64,000 nucleotides of DNA from Pollutiaquabacter sp046052345 (GCA_046052345.1 JBJOMN010000022.1:158209-222208), one strand, 5' to 3'. Positions 36,096-45,041 are shown, numbered from the stretch's first letter. Program-made: numbers and translations. Notes: generated by a model from the letters alone, not told the origin.

Positions 36096-36956
36096 TCACT
36101 TTCCGCTTTTTGCGTCCTTCAGGAGTTTCTCTCCCATCATCACGTAGGTATCGTCCTGGTCCTCTTTGGCGAGGTCGATCACCTTCTGCGCGGATACGGC
36201 ACAGCCGGCGAAGTCTTTCATCTTATATTGGATCTTGGCTTTCAGCAACATGACCCAGTAGGCTTTCGGATTGAGTTCTGCCGCCTTGCCCGCCCAATCA
36301 AGCGCCTGCTTGAGGTCCTTGTCGTTCTCGTAGTAATAGCTGGCAGCCTGATAATAGGGACGCTTGTCGTCGAACATCGTTGTCTGGATGTTCTTCATGA
36401 TCTTCTCGTCGATATCCGCCTTCACATTTACAGCGATGCGGGTGCGATCCCAACGAAGTTCGATGTTGGCCGAGTTGGAAGCGACATCGGCGATGTCGAT
36501 GGTGAATGTTTCCGTCTTGTCGGAGGTCTGGTAGGCCTTGACGGTGGCACGCATCACTTCCTTATCCTGCTGGTACGAGTTCACATCACCGCCGAGGGCC
36601 AGGTCGCTGTAGAGCATGACGGTCCAGGATTCCTTGTCCGGGACAGTGTAAAGGGCATAGGTGCCTGCCTTTACCGGTTTGCCTTCGACCGTCACATCTT
36701 CTCCGAAGGTGACTTTGGTAGCGGAATTGGCGCCGGTGCGCCAGGTCTTACCGAAGGGGACGAGTTCACCGAAGATGCCCCGATTCTTGACACTTGGACG
36801 TGAATACTCTACGGTGATATCGCTAAGAGCGAAATTCTGTTTGACCGTCTGAAGCGGACTGGGAGCAGGAACTTTAAGGGTCTGAGCCGATGAGGTCCCG
36901 GCAATGAACAGCGCGATGACGGCAATTATCAATGTGCGGAAAACGGAATTGGTCAT
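36096..36956 (-). CDS. exported DUF2911 protein with TPR-like C-terminus
   Basis: 286 residues with signal peptide (MTNSVFRTLIIAVIALFIAGTSSAQ). The middle is the DUF2911 domain (about 45-185): ITVEYSRPSVKNRGIFGELV, PFGKTWRTGAN, and the beta-rich VTVEGKPVKAGTYALYTVPD. The C-terminus (about 200-280) has helical pairs like tetratricopeptide repeats (YYQAASYYYENDKDLKQALDW, AYWVMLLKAKIQYKM). Members are common in Bacteroidota and uncharacterised. A perfect -7 element is found on the same strand at 37039-37032. Confidence 0.88.
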   Translation of the reverse strand: MTNSVFRTLIIAVIALFIAGTSSAQTLKVPAPSPLQTVKQNFALSDITVEYSRPSVKNRGIFGELVPFGKTWRTGANSATKVTFGEDVTVEGKPVKAGTYALYTVPDKESWTVMLYSDLALGGDVNSYQQDKEVMRATVKAYQTSDKTETFTIDIADVASNSANIELRWDRTRIAVNVKADIDEKIMKNIQTTMFDDKRPYYQAASYYYENDKDLKQALDWAGKAAELNPKAYWVMLLKAKIQYKMKDFAGCAVSAQKVIDLAKEDQDDTYVMMGEKLLKDAKSGK

Positions 36957-37031
36957 TTGAAAGGTGGGTTTTATGGATTAGAGAACCTATAACAATCTTA
37001 TGGCCGGATGGTTCGGGATATTCTCAGAAAG

Positions 37032-37039
37032 CAAAGATA
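37032..37039 (-). promoter_or_regulatory. -7 element (TATCTTTG) of the DUF2911 gene
   Basis: Perfect TAnnTTTG on the minus strand, about 76 bases upstream of the ATG at 36956. No clear TTG is seen at -33. Confidence 0.5.
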
Positions 37040-37087
37040 TATTTTATAGGTATCAGGGGGAAAAGCAGAGCGGAAAACTGACGGGAA

Positions 37088-37114
37088 AAAAGCCGCTCGG
37101 AAGGAGCGGCTTTT
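37088..37114 (-). terminator. Rho-independent terminator of the YD-like repeat gene
   Basis: AAAAGCCGCTC and GAGCGGCTTTT form an 11-base stem with a five-base loop. On the minus strand it lies 25 bases past the stop of the 37140-38699 gene and is followed by more T residues. Confidence 0.85.
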
Positions 37115-37139
37115 GAAGGTTCTATCAGGTAATCACGTT

Positions 37140-38699
37140 TTAATGATTTACAATCACCCGCAGCGCTTTTACGGCGCGACCGTCAGAGACTGTCAAAAGA
37201 TACACGCCTGCAGGCAAATCTGCCACGGGAAATGTCGTAAGGCGTACCCCTTCAGCGTGTTCCATTACAACCGTCTCCGACACGGAACGCCCGTTGACGT
37301 CCTTGAGTTCCAACGACAATGTGTTCGGAGAAGAAAGATCCGATTCAACGACCAGCACATCATTGGCAGGATTGGGATAAGCGGAAAGGCGGTTAAGCCC
37401 TGCGATCTCTTCGATACCGATTACGGCATGAAAACTGAAATTCATGCTGTCGCCGTCATCCACAGCCGTACCCGTTTCGTTCCAATACCTGTAGCTAGCC
37501 GTCATCTGGATGTCATTTGAATCATACGTATTCGACTCCGTAACACTCGTCAGCCAAGACTGTCCGTCCCAGTGCTCTGTAAGTATGTATATATTGTTGT
37601 TTCTTGAATCGTACGTATGATAATCCTGATACGAGTTTTCCCATATCGCACCGTTCCAATTCTGCCAGATGTCATGAACGAGGTTTTCGTTTGCATCGTA
37701 GTAGAGCGCCTCCTGCATATCGTTCATCCATTGCGACCCCGTCCAGTAACAATAGATAGCGCCGGTCTTTTTCCCATGTGTGTCATAGAAATAATTTGTT
37801 TTGTAACTGTCTTCCCATGCAGTCCATCCCCATTGTTGTGACAAGGCGGTGATACGGTTATCTTGTGAGTCATATGTATAAATGTATCGGAAGAAATTTT
37901 CCCATGAAAAACCATTCCAATTCTGTTTTACTTCCTGAAGTAAGTTGTATCGGCTGTCATAAGAGTAGGTTTCCCGTTTCACATCCACCCAAGTCAAACC
38001 GTCCCAAGACTGCATTGTGTGGCTTGTAATATAATTGTTTGAATTATAGGTATACCTATCGATATACCTGTCGCCCCATCCTGAAGTGCTCCATATTTGG
38101 AAAAGACTCGTGATAAGATTTCCACGGGAGTCGTAGGATTGAATAAAACGTCGGACATTTCGCCAAATGCCCGCGTTCCACTCCTCATTTACCTCGCTTA
38201 TCCTATTGTTCTGCAGGTCATAGCCGTAACTAATCCTTTCATCGTTGACCCATGCATTATTCTGCCATAATTGTACGGTACGGCCAAGTACGTTCTGGTG
38301 AGCGTCGTACGAAATATCAATAACTCTCCTGTAGGGATTTTCCGGCCATCCGTTCAACAAGGTGTCCCATTGCCAGTAACGGAGACTGTCGTACAACGGG
38401 ATACGGACAGTTGCCGCATGAGCCGACGGGGATGAGTACCGCTGCAATGCGCCGACAAGGCCAGGGGACGCGGGTATTGTTGTGCAGGCCTTTGATGCCT
38501 TATCTCGTAGCCTGTCCTTCGGAAAAACCGTTGATTGGGGAAGATCAAAGAAGCTTCCGGGACGATTGGCGCGGGCGGAACTGTCCGAGCAAGCAGCAAT
38601 GGCTGATACACAGTGAAATTGTTCGTGGCAAGACTGAGCGATTGTGGTTACGGACGGGGAAGCGAGCAGGAAAAAGGCGAGTAAAAATCTGTTACGCAT
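37140..38699 (-). CDS. secreted protein of tandem YD-like repeats with type A T9SS tail
   Basis: 519 residues. The start at 38699 gives a signal peptide (MRNRFLLAFFLLASPSVTTIAQS); the ATG at 38768 adds 23 non-signal residues. Residues of about 120-420 are ten imperfect repeats of about 28 residues, each like 'YDSR.N......Q.WNG..W.N......Y', a beta-hairpin pattern related in look to YD/Rhs-type repeats but with a strictly kept Trp pair. The end is a T9SS domain (LSAYPNPANDVLVVES...GVYLLTVSDG...LRVIVNH). Probably an extracellular binding or adhesive protein; ligand unknown. Clear terminator downstream. Confidence 0.85.
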   Translation of the reverse strand: MRNRFLLAFFLLASPSVTTIAQSCHEQFHCVSAIAACSDSSARANRPGSFFDLPQSTVFPKDRLRDKASKACTTIPASPGLVGALQRYSSPSAHAATVRIPLYDSLRYWQWDTLLNGWPENPYRRVIDISYDAHQNVLGRTVQLWQNNAWVNDERISYGYDLQNNRISEVNEEWNAGIWRNVRRFIQSYDSRGNLITSLFQIWSTSGWGDRYIDRYTYNSNNYITSHTMQSWDGLTWVDVKRETYSYDSRYNLLQEVKQNWNGFSWENFFRYIYTYDSQDNRITALSQQWGWTAWEDSYKTNYFYDTHGKKTGAIYCYWTGSQWMNDMQEALYYDANENLVHDIWQNWNGAIWENSYQDYHTYDSRNNNIYILTEHWDGQSWLTSVTESNTYDSNDIQMTASYRYWNETGTAVDDGDSMNFSFHAVIGIEEIAGLNRLSAYPNPANDVLVVESDLSSPNTLSLELKDVNGRSVSETVVMEHAEGVRLTTFPVADLPAGVYLLTVSDGRAVKALRVIVNH

Positions 38700-38968
38700 G
38701 ATTTCTGGTTTAGGTGTGGATGTATCAAGATCGCCGTGTTTGCTTTCAACGGACACGACCTCGATCACCGGACGGGGTGATTATTATCAGAGGCCCGTTT
38801 CAAAAAATCCGCGCCTACCCCTGAATTCCTTTACTGTAGCGGTTTTCAGGCGATTATAGGTCGAAAAGGTGTTAACGGAACGTTAAGACGGTTTTTTTTA
38901 TTCCTCCGAAAACAATGGCCCACCGGGGGTGTTTATGGATGTATAAAACCCAACTAAACATCAATTCT

Positions 38969-39568
38969 ATGAAAACCTTGATCGCCAAATCGAAAATCGT
39001 TGCGCTGAGCGCAGCAGTAGGAATCGCCGTAACCATGACGGGATGCAGCAAAGAAGACGGAACCTCTCCGACCTCCGGCATGCAGACCGTCGAAGCCAGC
39101 AGCCGTAACGCGGCTCCGGCTCCAAGCGCCCTTCCCATCGCGCAGATCGCCATCAACTCCGGATTCTCCGAACTGGTCGGAGCGCTATCGTATGTCGATT
39201 CGTCACTGAACACCAACTTTGTGGACATGTTCATGAATGGAACCGAGCAGTTCACCGTTTTTGCTCCGACGAATGCCGCATTCCAGAGCCTCTACACGGC
39301 GCTGAATGTAACTCAGATCTCCGATCTACCTGCCACGCTGGTTCGTGACGTATTGCTTTACCATGTCGTGGACGGACGTCGTGCCGCCAACAGCGTAGTT
39401 CCTCGTACCGGCAACCGCACGATGCCGACGCTTCTCGGAGTGAACTTCTCCGTGGACAGCCAAGGCCAGATCACGGCGATCGGAAATACCGCTAACATCA
39501 CCTCTGCGAACATCTCCGCATCGAACGGTATCATCCACGTCATTGATGCAGTGATCCTGCCCCAGTAA
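38969..39568 (+). CDS. fasciclin-domain lipoprotein, probably surface exposed
   Basis: 199 residues; ATG at 38969 gives a lipoprotein signal (MKTLIAKSKIVALSAAVGIA then TMTGC, C26). The mature start CSKED fits the K-(D/E)2 lipoprotein export signal known in Bacteroidota, so surface display is likely. One fasciclin (FAS1) domain covers about 60-197, with FTVFAPTNAAFQSL, LLYHVVDGR and the final GIIHVIDAVILPQ. FAS1 domains mediate adhesion or ligand binding. It is monocistronic with a strong terminator after it. Confidence 0.93.
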   Translation: MKTLIAKSKIVALSAAVGIAVTMTGCSKEDGTSPTSGMQTVEASSRNAAPAPSALPIAQIAINSGFSELVGALSYVDSSLNTNFVDMFMNGTEQFTVFAPTNAAFQSLYTALNVTQISDLPATLVRDVLLYHVVDGRRAANSVVPRTGNRTMPTLLGVNFSVDSQGQITAIGNTANITSANISASNGIIHVIDAVILPQ

Positions 39569-39590
39569 TAAGATTCCGGTTCTGTCGAAC

Positions 39591-39627
39591 AAAAAGGCCG
39601 CCCCCTTACCGGGACGGCTTTTTTTGT
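39591..39627 (+). terminator. Rho-independent terminator of the fasciclin gene
   Basis: GCCG-C-CCC (39597-39604) pairs with GGG-A-CGGC (39611-39618) with one mismatch, flanked by an A-run and followed by seven T. Confidence 0.85.
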
Positions 39628-39661
39628 TACATATAAAATCTCCCGTAAGTGAACCGGACTG

Positions 39662-40255
39662 CTAAAGTTCGGGGAATCCCCTTACGATATACAGTTTCAT
39701 TTTGTCCAGCAATTCATTGTAGGAGGCTGTAAGGGCAGGTACGTACACGGAATGGCTATCCCTCCAAACTGTTGTTTTAGTGGAACAATCGAATAATTCG
39801 AAGTCCGCTCTCAATTCGGTGAACTCACCTGTATAATCATGTTCTTCCACATACGGTGCCGGCATATTGACAAACAGATAGCGGGTGCGGAATACGACAT
39901 CAGGAGCAAGAAGGTCACAGGTCGTTTCCACAATTACTTCATACGGTCCATCCTTTTTGTACAGTTTTCGGTCTCGCAGATCGCGTGGAAGGACCCGGGA
40001 AGAATCATCCGTTATAAAAACCAACAGGTTGAACAGGTCTTCGTCCAAGCCGGCGGTCAGCTCCGCCTCGATCAAATCAATAACCGGTGACCTTGTTTTC
40101 GAGGCCTCGAGAGTCAGGATCGGTCGAAGTATCAATACTTTCCTGTATCTGCCTGCAAAGGATCCTGAAGATAAGGTGTCTGCTGTACGGGAATAGGAAT
40201 GAAATGCGGTAAGCAGGAACAACAGTAAGATGGCAAGATGCTTATGGGCGCTCAT
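39662..40255 (-). CDS. exported hypothetical protein (197 aa)
   Basis: Signal peptide MSAHKHLAILLLFLLTAFHSYSR. The mature part alternates beta and helix (KVLILRPILTLEASKTRSP, YEVIVETTCDLLAPDVVFR, RADFELFDCSTKTTVWRDS) in a way reminiscent of small outer-membrane-linked proteins that measure stress or assemble at the membrane, but no family is recognised. It lies 12 bases after the small lipoprotein gene at 40268-40498, on the same strand, so the two are probably one operon. Confidence 0.7.
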   Translation of the reverse strand: MSAHKHLAILLLFLLTAFHSYSRTADTLSSGSFAGRYRKVLILRPILTLEASKTRSPVIDLIEAELTAGLDEDLFNLLVFITDDSSRVLPRDLRDRKLYKKDGPYEVIVETTCDLLAPDVVFRTRYLFVNMPAPYVEEHDYTGEFTELRADFELFDCSTKTTVWRDSHSVYVPALTASYNELLDKMKLYIVRGFPEL

Positions 40256-40267
40256 CGTTACACTTTT

Positions 40268-40498
40268 TCAGTTGCATTGAATACACGGTTTATCGCCGTA
40301 GCCGTGCGCATCGGCCCATGAACGGCATTCGGCCTGCGTGCTAAAGCAAGGGTTTTGCAAGTCGAACGACTCTACCGTCCAGGGAGCGGATGAGCTGCAG
40401 CGGGTGCCGCATATTCTAAAATCCTCCTGTTCTTCTTTCTCACAGGTGAGCAGAAACAGTGAAACAGAAGCTAAAAGAAGTAAAGCCACGCGTCGCAT
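40268..40498 (-). CDS. small cysteine-rich surface lipoprotein (76 aa)
   Basis: The ATG at 40498 gives a typical lipoprotein signal, MRRVALLLLASVSLFLLTC, with C19 lipidated; the in-frame ATG at 40546 adds residues ahead of the signal. Mature start CEKEEQED fits the K-(D/E)2 export signal, predicting surface location. The 57-residue mature part has six more Cys (ICGTRC, NPCF, AECRSW, KPCIQC), suggesting disulfide bonds. No family recognised. Probably co-transcribed with the downstream exported protein. Confidence 0.65.
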   Translation of the reverse strand: MRRVALLLLASVSLFLLTCEKEEQEDFRICGTRCSSSAPWTVESFDLQNPCFSTQAECRSWADAHGYGDKPCIQCN

Positions 40499-40712
40499 GC
40501 GACAAACATAAAAGTCGAGGGTTGCTTCCGATGTGACAAAGGTCATCCAAGACGGTGCGGAAAGTCAATATGCAATGCCGGTGCGCTGATGTCCATGAAA
40601 TGAAAAGTAAGAGTCATGTTTCCCGATGACGCGGGTCAGGTCAGGGCTCGGGAGAATGGATTAACATCGGGGATAATTGGACAATCTATTAGAACCGTTT
40701 AAACCATCAGAC

Positions 40713-41912
40713 ATGAAAATAATTCTGGAAAATGAAAAATCCCGTTTGGAAGACGAGCGTCTGAAGGAGCTGGACGAATATCCTGAACTGACCGATGAAG
40801 CGAAAGATCCTTATCTCGAAAAAATCGTCTCCTTCGCTGCAAGGATCTGTGAAGTCCCGATAGCCGCGGTTTCCATCCTGGATAAGGAGCGGCAGATATT
40901 CAAGGCTATTTACGGATTGGACATCCGCGGCACGGAGCGATCGATCGCCTTCTGCAACCATACCATTCTTCAAAACAGGATCTTTGAAGTCCAGGATGCG
41001 AAGACGGACCGCCGTTTCCGGCTGAATCCCCTGGTGGAATTCGATCCGCATATTCGCTTCTACGCCGGTGTGCCGCTGGTAGCGGCGGGAGGGTACAAAC
41101 TCGGAACGATCTGTGTAATCGACCGTGAACCTAAAAAACTTTCCCGGATACAACGCGAACTGCTCATGACACTTTCCCGAAGTGTCATGGAATATATCGG
41201 TCATAACCGTGAACGGAAGAGGTTGCAATCTAAGATCTCCGAAATCGATGGTTTTTTCTTCCTGTGTCCAGACCTGTTGTGCGAGGCGGATATGTCCGGA
41301 TACTTCCGTCGCGTGAGCCGTTCTTTCTCCACGGAATTGGGGTATTCTGAAGAAGAGTTGCTGTCCATGCCGTTCATGGACTTTGTACACCCCGACGACA
41401 AGGCGGCTACGGAAAGGACCTTTCAACAACTGGCGGAACAAAATGAAAAAGTGGCATTCTTCCACAACCGGTATCGTTGCAAGGACGGACACTACATCAC
41501 GCTAAGCTGGAACGCCATTCCGCGCCGTGAGACGGAAACGATCTACGCCACTGCACGGAACGTCACCCAGCTGGAACAACTGAAAGAAGAGGTTTACAGG
41601 AACAAGATGAAGGAAGTCGATCGGAGCCGGGAGGAGTTCACCGCCCTTTCGCAGATGACCAAGATGGTTTCGCACGAGTTGTTGGAGCCGTCCAATCTGA
41701 TCATCGGGTTCGCGGAGGTGGCGGAGGAGATGCTGAAGGAGTTATCGGACACGACCGATGCCACCGACAGGAAGGAGCTGACCGGACGGATTTCCGAAGA
41801 CCTTCAGCGGATCATAAAACACGGCGATTTCATTTCCCGTGTGCTGAATAAAATGAAATCGGAAGCGGATTGGTACCAGACCCCTTCCGTGATCAGAAGG
41901 AGCGCGGAGTGA
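40713..41912 (+). CDS. GAF-PAS sensor protein with histidine-kinase H-box but no ATPase domain
   Basis: 399 residues from the ATG at 40713; an in-frame TTG at 40677 is the alternative. A GAF domain (about 34-165, AAVSILDKERQIFKAIYGLD, then HIRFYAGVPLVAAGG and GTICVIDREP) of the type found in Bacteroidota sensor kinases is followed by a PAS domain (about 178-285, YSEEELLSMPFMDFVHPDD; RYRCKDGHYITLSWNAIPR) and a coiled coil leading to a HisKA-like helix with SHELLEPSN (H321). The protein then ends about 70 residues later without the N, G1 and G2 boxes of a catalytic ATPase domain, and none follows in any frame. It may be phosphorylated by, or dimerise with, a kinase elsewhere. Confidence 0.85.
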   Translation: MKIILENEKSRLEDERLKELDEYPELTDEAKDPYLEKIVSFAARICEVPIAAVSILDKERQIFKAIYGLDIRGTERSIAFCNHTILQNRIFEVQDAKTDRRFRLNPLVEFDPHIRFYAGVPLVAAGGYKLGTICVIDREPKKLSRIQRELLMTLSRSVMEYIGHNRERKRLQSKISEIDGFFFLCPDLLCEADMSGYFRRVSRSFSTELGYSEEELLSMPFMDFVHPDDKAATERTFQQLAEQNEKVAFFHNRYRCKDGHYITLSWNAIPRRETETIYATARNVTQLEQLKEEVYRNKMKEVDRSREEFTALSQMTKMVSHELLEPSNLIIGFAEVAEEMLKELSDTTDATDRKELTGRISEDLQRIIKHGDFISRVLNKMKSEADWYQTPSVIRRSAE

Positions 41913-42181
41913 GTTGCGGATACGGCGTTTCTCATTCTTTTCCTTTACGACATGAGGCGAACGGATGACATGAGAGGTGACAGGTCCGGGATATCCGATG
42001 CATACGTAAGGTCCCTTATTGAGGGTTTTGTATCCCTGCACGTTTTCGCCGGTTATCCTTGGCGGATTTGTTGATATTCCGATTGTCGCAACTTCCCGTC
42101 CCCTGCTTTCTTACAGGAACTTGATTCGGGAAAGCCCTTCACCAAATTCCTGAAAACAATTCGACAGGACCCCTTGTTGTT

Positions 42182-43648
42182 TTGAACAGTAAGGTGAATA
42201 AACCAAACATAAATATCGTCTGGTTAAAACGTGATCTTCGTACGCAGGATCATGAACCCCTTCAACTTGCCGAACAGAACGGGCTTCCCTACCTGATCCT
42301 GTTTTGTTTCGAGCCTTCTCTTTACTCGTATCCGGACACCTCGTTACGCCACCTGCAATTCCAGTACCATTCGGTTGCTGCCATGAACCGGACGCTTGAA
42401 AAATCCGGTAAGTCGGTCACGGTCGCACACGAAGACGCCGTTGCTGTCTTTAGTTATCTGCTGGAAAAATTTAACGTTAAACAAGTCTTCTCTCATCGCG
42501 AAAGCGGAACCGCGTTCACCTGGCAGCGCGACAAGGCCGTAAGCCGATTGCTGAAAGCTAGCGGTACGCAATGGAAGGAGTCACAACAGAACGGGGTGTT
42601 GCGCGGAATTCGCGACAGGACGGATTGGGATGCACGATGGCAGGAATTCATGCTGCGGCCGGTGATTCGGAATCAATATTCAGCGAATACCAATACGGAT
42701 ATCGAACTGCCGTTCCCCATGGACGGTTCCTTCAGGAAAAGCCTGGAAAACTATCCCTATAATTTTCAGCCGGCCGGAGAGCCGAACGCGTGGAAATATC
42801 TCGCCTCGTTTCTGGTAGGACGCGGAAGTAATTACAGCCGTCATATATCCAGGCCGGAGGAAAGTCGACGGTCTTGCAGCAGGTTGTCTCCTTACATCAG
42901 CTGGGGAAACATCAGTGTGCGGCAGGTATTGCAGTATACACAAGGAAATATTGAACAGCAGTATGACCGACGTCCGTTCCTGAATTTCATGACACGGCTT
43001 CACTGGCATTGTCATTTCATACAGAAATTCGAAATGGAATGCTGCTATGAAAACGAGAACATCAACCGCGCATACGACGCGCTCAAGTGGGAGAACGAAG
43101 AAGCGCTGCTGGAGGCCTGGATGAAAGGAAAAACAGGTGTTCCGTTGGTGGATGCGACAATGCGTTGTCTGCATGCGACCGGTTGGATCAACTTCCGCAT
43201 GCGTGCATTAGTGGTTTCATTCCTCTGTCACCACTTGCTGATCGATTGGCGGAAAGGGGCGTATCACCTGGCGCGTCTTTTTCTTGATTACGATCCGGGG
43301 ATTCATTATCCGCAGCTCCAGATGCAGGCAGGGACCACCGGTATTAATACAGTGCGTGTCTATAACCCGGAGAAGAATTCCCGTGAGCACGACCCCGAAG
43401 GAAACTTCATACGAACATGGGTTCCGGAGCTTCGGCATCTTGATTCCAGACAGATCCACGCTCCGTGGCTGATGACAAGCATGGAGCAGTCGTTCATCGG
43501 TTTTGAGCCGGGAAAGGATTATCCCAATCCGGTGGTCGATCTCGAAAGAAATGTGAAGAAAGGAAGAGAGATGGTCTGGGGATTACGGAAGACGACTGCT
43601 GCGCGCAAAGAAGGGGCGCGGATAGTGAAAAGGCATGTGAGGAAATGA
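42182..43648 (+). CDS. photolyase/cryptochrome-family flavoprotein (divergent)
   Basis: 488 residues from TTG at 42182 (GTG at 42194 is possible); no ATG precedes the conserved INIVWLKRDLRTQDH. The N-terminal antenna-binding domain spans about 1-140 and the helical FAD-binding domain about 200-460, with WGNISVRQVL, LHWHCHFIQK, GKTGVPLVDATMRCL and TGWINFRMRALVVSF. Compared with E. coli PhrB, the LLIDWR Trp is kept, but the segment holding N378 and W382-x-W384 reads GIHYPQL (373-379), so the flavin-facing Asn and the proximal Trp are missing. This fits a Bacteroidota photolyase-related group; whether it repairs DNA or only senses light is open. Confidence 0.87.
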   Translation: MNSKVNKPNINIVWLKRDLRTQDHEPLQLAEQNGLPYLILFCFEPSLYSYPDTSLRHLQFQYHSVAAMNRTLEKSGKSVTVAHEDAVAVFSYLLEKFNVKQVFSHRESGTAFTWQRDKAVSRLLKASGTQWKESQQNGVLRGIRDRTDWDARWQEFMLRPVIRNQYSANTNTDIELPFPMDGSFRKSLENYPYNFQPAGEPNAWKYLASFLVGRGSNYSRHISRPEESRRSCSRLSPYISWGNISVRQVLQYTQGNIEQQYDRRPFLNFMTRLHWHCHFIQKFEMECCYENENINRAYDALKWENEEALLEAWMKGKTGVPLVDATMRCLHATGWINFRMRALVVSFLCHHLLIDWRKGAYHLARLFLDYDPGIHYPQLQMQAGTTGINTVRVYNPEKNSREHDPEGNFIRTWVPELRHLDSRQIHAPWLMTSMEQSFIGFEPGKDYPNPVVDLERNVKKGREMVWGLRKTTAARKEGARIVKRHVRK

Positions 43649-43742
43649 ACTGCCTTATTGACCGTCCTTGCTGAATATGCTATTGCTAAAGCTGGCTTAG
43701 AAAGTCCCGGGAGCCCTGAGCCTGTGGAAGGGCAACTACTCG

Positions 43743-43810
43743 AAGTGTAAAAAACAGAAACAGTGTAAGTACACAGAAATTTCCTGCTCACTTACACTGT
43801 TTCTTGCACT
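43743..43810 (-). repeat. 68-base hairpin repeat, copy A
   Basis: Identical to copy B and differs from copy C by one A. Within it GAAACAGTGTAAGT and ACTTACACTGTTTC form a 14-base stem around an 18-20-base loop, and the outer AGTGTAA/TTGCACT nearly pair. On the minus strand the stem is followed by TTTTTT, so it can act as a terminator for the DUF3291-like gene at 43928. The 22 bases to its right resemble the 3' end of tRNA-Asn next to copy C (16 of 22 matches). Confidence 0.95.
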
Positions 43811-43927
43811 TGCACTAAAAAGTACTCCGCCTTAATGATGAAGATTATAATTTTAATCGCTTGAAATAGGATATAAACACTTCTGTTTTGATGAGTGTTT
43901 AAATCAAATTAAAGCATCTTATTTTTA

Positions 43928-44353
43928 TTACTTTAATCTTCTTTCAGTTTTAGTCCACTTTATTGGTGGAAATTGATTTTCTACTTGCGCTTTGGATGGA
44001 TTTCTTACTTTACTCAATCTGCCTTCCGAAAATAGTTTTTCAGATATCGTGTTCCAGGATGGAAATACATCATCTTCTTGAACCCAATGATGGTAAGAAG
44101 CTTCATTACACCATTTCGGAAGATGTTGCATAGCCATTCTGTGTGATGAAGACCCTCTAAACTCTTTCATAGATTCTTCATTCTCCCATATTGTTATTGT
44201 CCAAAAGGTTAAGTTCTTATCAATTAATTCTTTCCCTTTCAACAACCCATTTGATAATTTTAACTCGTTAACTGAGGCTTCATTTGCTCTCATAAAGGGA
44301 ATTAGAAAAAATATGGATTTCACACGAAGTCTGGTAACTGAGACGAATGGCAT
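43928..44353 (-). CDS. DUF3291-like protein (probable dimeric alpha-beta barrel)
   Basis: 141 residues, MPFVSVTRLRVKSIFFLIPF to KTERRLK. The order of motifs (VSVTRLR, GLLKGKELIDKNLTFWTITIWENEESMKEFR, SHRMAMQHLPKWCNEASYHHW, EGRLSKVRNPS) matches DUF3291, a family related to small monooxygenase-like ferredoxin-fold barrels; the biochemical role is unknown. The gene is distinctly AT-rich compared with neighbours and is flanked by 68-base repeats A and B, so it looks acquired. It reads towards repeat A, which would terminate its transcript. Confidence 0.75.
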   Translation of the reverse strand: MPFVSVTRLRVKSIFFLIPFMRANEASVNELKLSNGLLKGKELIDKNLTFWTITIWENEESMKEFRGSSSHRMAMQHLPKWCNEASYHHWVQEDDVFPSWNTISEKLFSEGRLSKVRNPSKAQVENQFPPIKWTKTERRLK

Positions 44354-44427
44354 ACAAGTATTTTACTCAAAAAAATAAATAAAAGTTGCAATCACGCTTT
44401 TCAGTGAAAGGGTGAAAGGTAAAATGT

Positions 44428-44462
44428 AATAAAACAGAAACAGCGGTTTAAGTGCAGAATTA
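44428..44462. repeat. degenerate half copy of the 68-base repeat
   Basis: AATAAAACAGAAACAG repeats the left arm of the 68-base element exactly over its AAAACAGAAACAG core, after which the sequence diverges (CGGTTTAAGTGCAG). Likely the remnant of a further copy between A and B. Confidence 0.5.
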
Positions 44463-44532
44463 AGAATGAAGAATGTATTGCCCTGATTAACATTCGGATT
44501 ATCGAAATGGCTTGTTGAAGAACGAATGCGTT

Positions 44533-44600
44533 AAGTGTAAAAAACAGAAACAGTGTAAGTACACAGAAATTTCCTGCTCACTTACACTGTTTCTTGCACT
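44533..44600 (-). repeat. 68-base hairpin repeat, copy B
   Basis: Base-for-base identical to copy A over 68 bases. It lies 51 bases past the stop of the four-helix-bundle gene on the minus strand, where its stem and T-run can terminate transcription. Its right flank retains weaker similarity to the flank of copy C (14 of 22). Confidence 0.95.
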
Positions 44601-44651
44601 CGCTTTTTAAGACTCTCTACTTCTTTACGCAGAATCCAGTGGCAATTTAAT

Positions 44652-45041
44652 TCAAAGTGCATTTTGAGTCTTTCGTTTTTCTGACACAGATTCATTCAGA
44701 GGCCTGTCTCTCAACGTATCAATCATCTTGTAAAGGATTTTTGAAATTTCAACGAGCTGGGTGTCTATCGTGATGAATTTAGCACCAGTCGATATCGACA
44801 CAACATCCAATATTGCGGCACATTCAAATACAGAACCTCGGGCGATAACGAAAAAGTTCTTCCTGTCGGCGGCGCTAAATCTACTGCTTCCTTCTGCGAT
44901 ATTAAGCACTATGCTTAATGAGGCTCTTCGGAGTTGGTCCTTTAAGGAGCGATCCAAGTCATTTAAGACCAGGATATGGCTCCTTATTTCCGCATATACC
45001 TGCAGTGCTTTTTGATAAACAATGAGGTTTTTAAAATCCAT
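44652..45041 (-). CDS. four-helix bundle protein (23S rRNA intervening-sequence protein family)
   Basis: 129 residues from the ATG at 45041 (an ATG at 45077 adds residues not found in the family). MDFKNLIVYQKALQVYAEI, then RRASLSIVLNIAEGSSRFS and FFVIARGSVFECAAILDV, are the standard blocks of this family of small helical proteins, first noticed inside 23S rRNA intervening sequences and now known in many genomes as stand-alone genes of unclear function. It sits between 68-base repeats B and C, on the same strand as the other genes of this small array, and is AT-rich. Confidence 0.9.
   Translation of the reverse strand: MDFKNLIVYQKALQVYAEIRSHILVLNDLDRSLKDQLRRASLSIVLNIAEGSSRFSAADRKNFFVIARGSVFECAAILDVVSISTGAKFITIDTQLVEISKILYKMIDTLRDRPLNESVSEKRKTQNAL

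Noticed and set aside
40707..41492. 261-codon open frame antisense to the GAF-PAS gene
   Set aside because: A shadow of a gene with strong domain evidence; the predicted protein shows no recognisable features.
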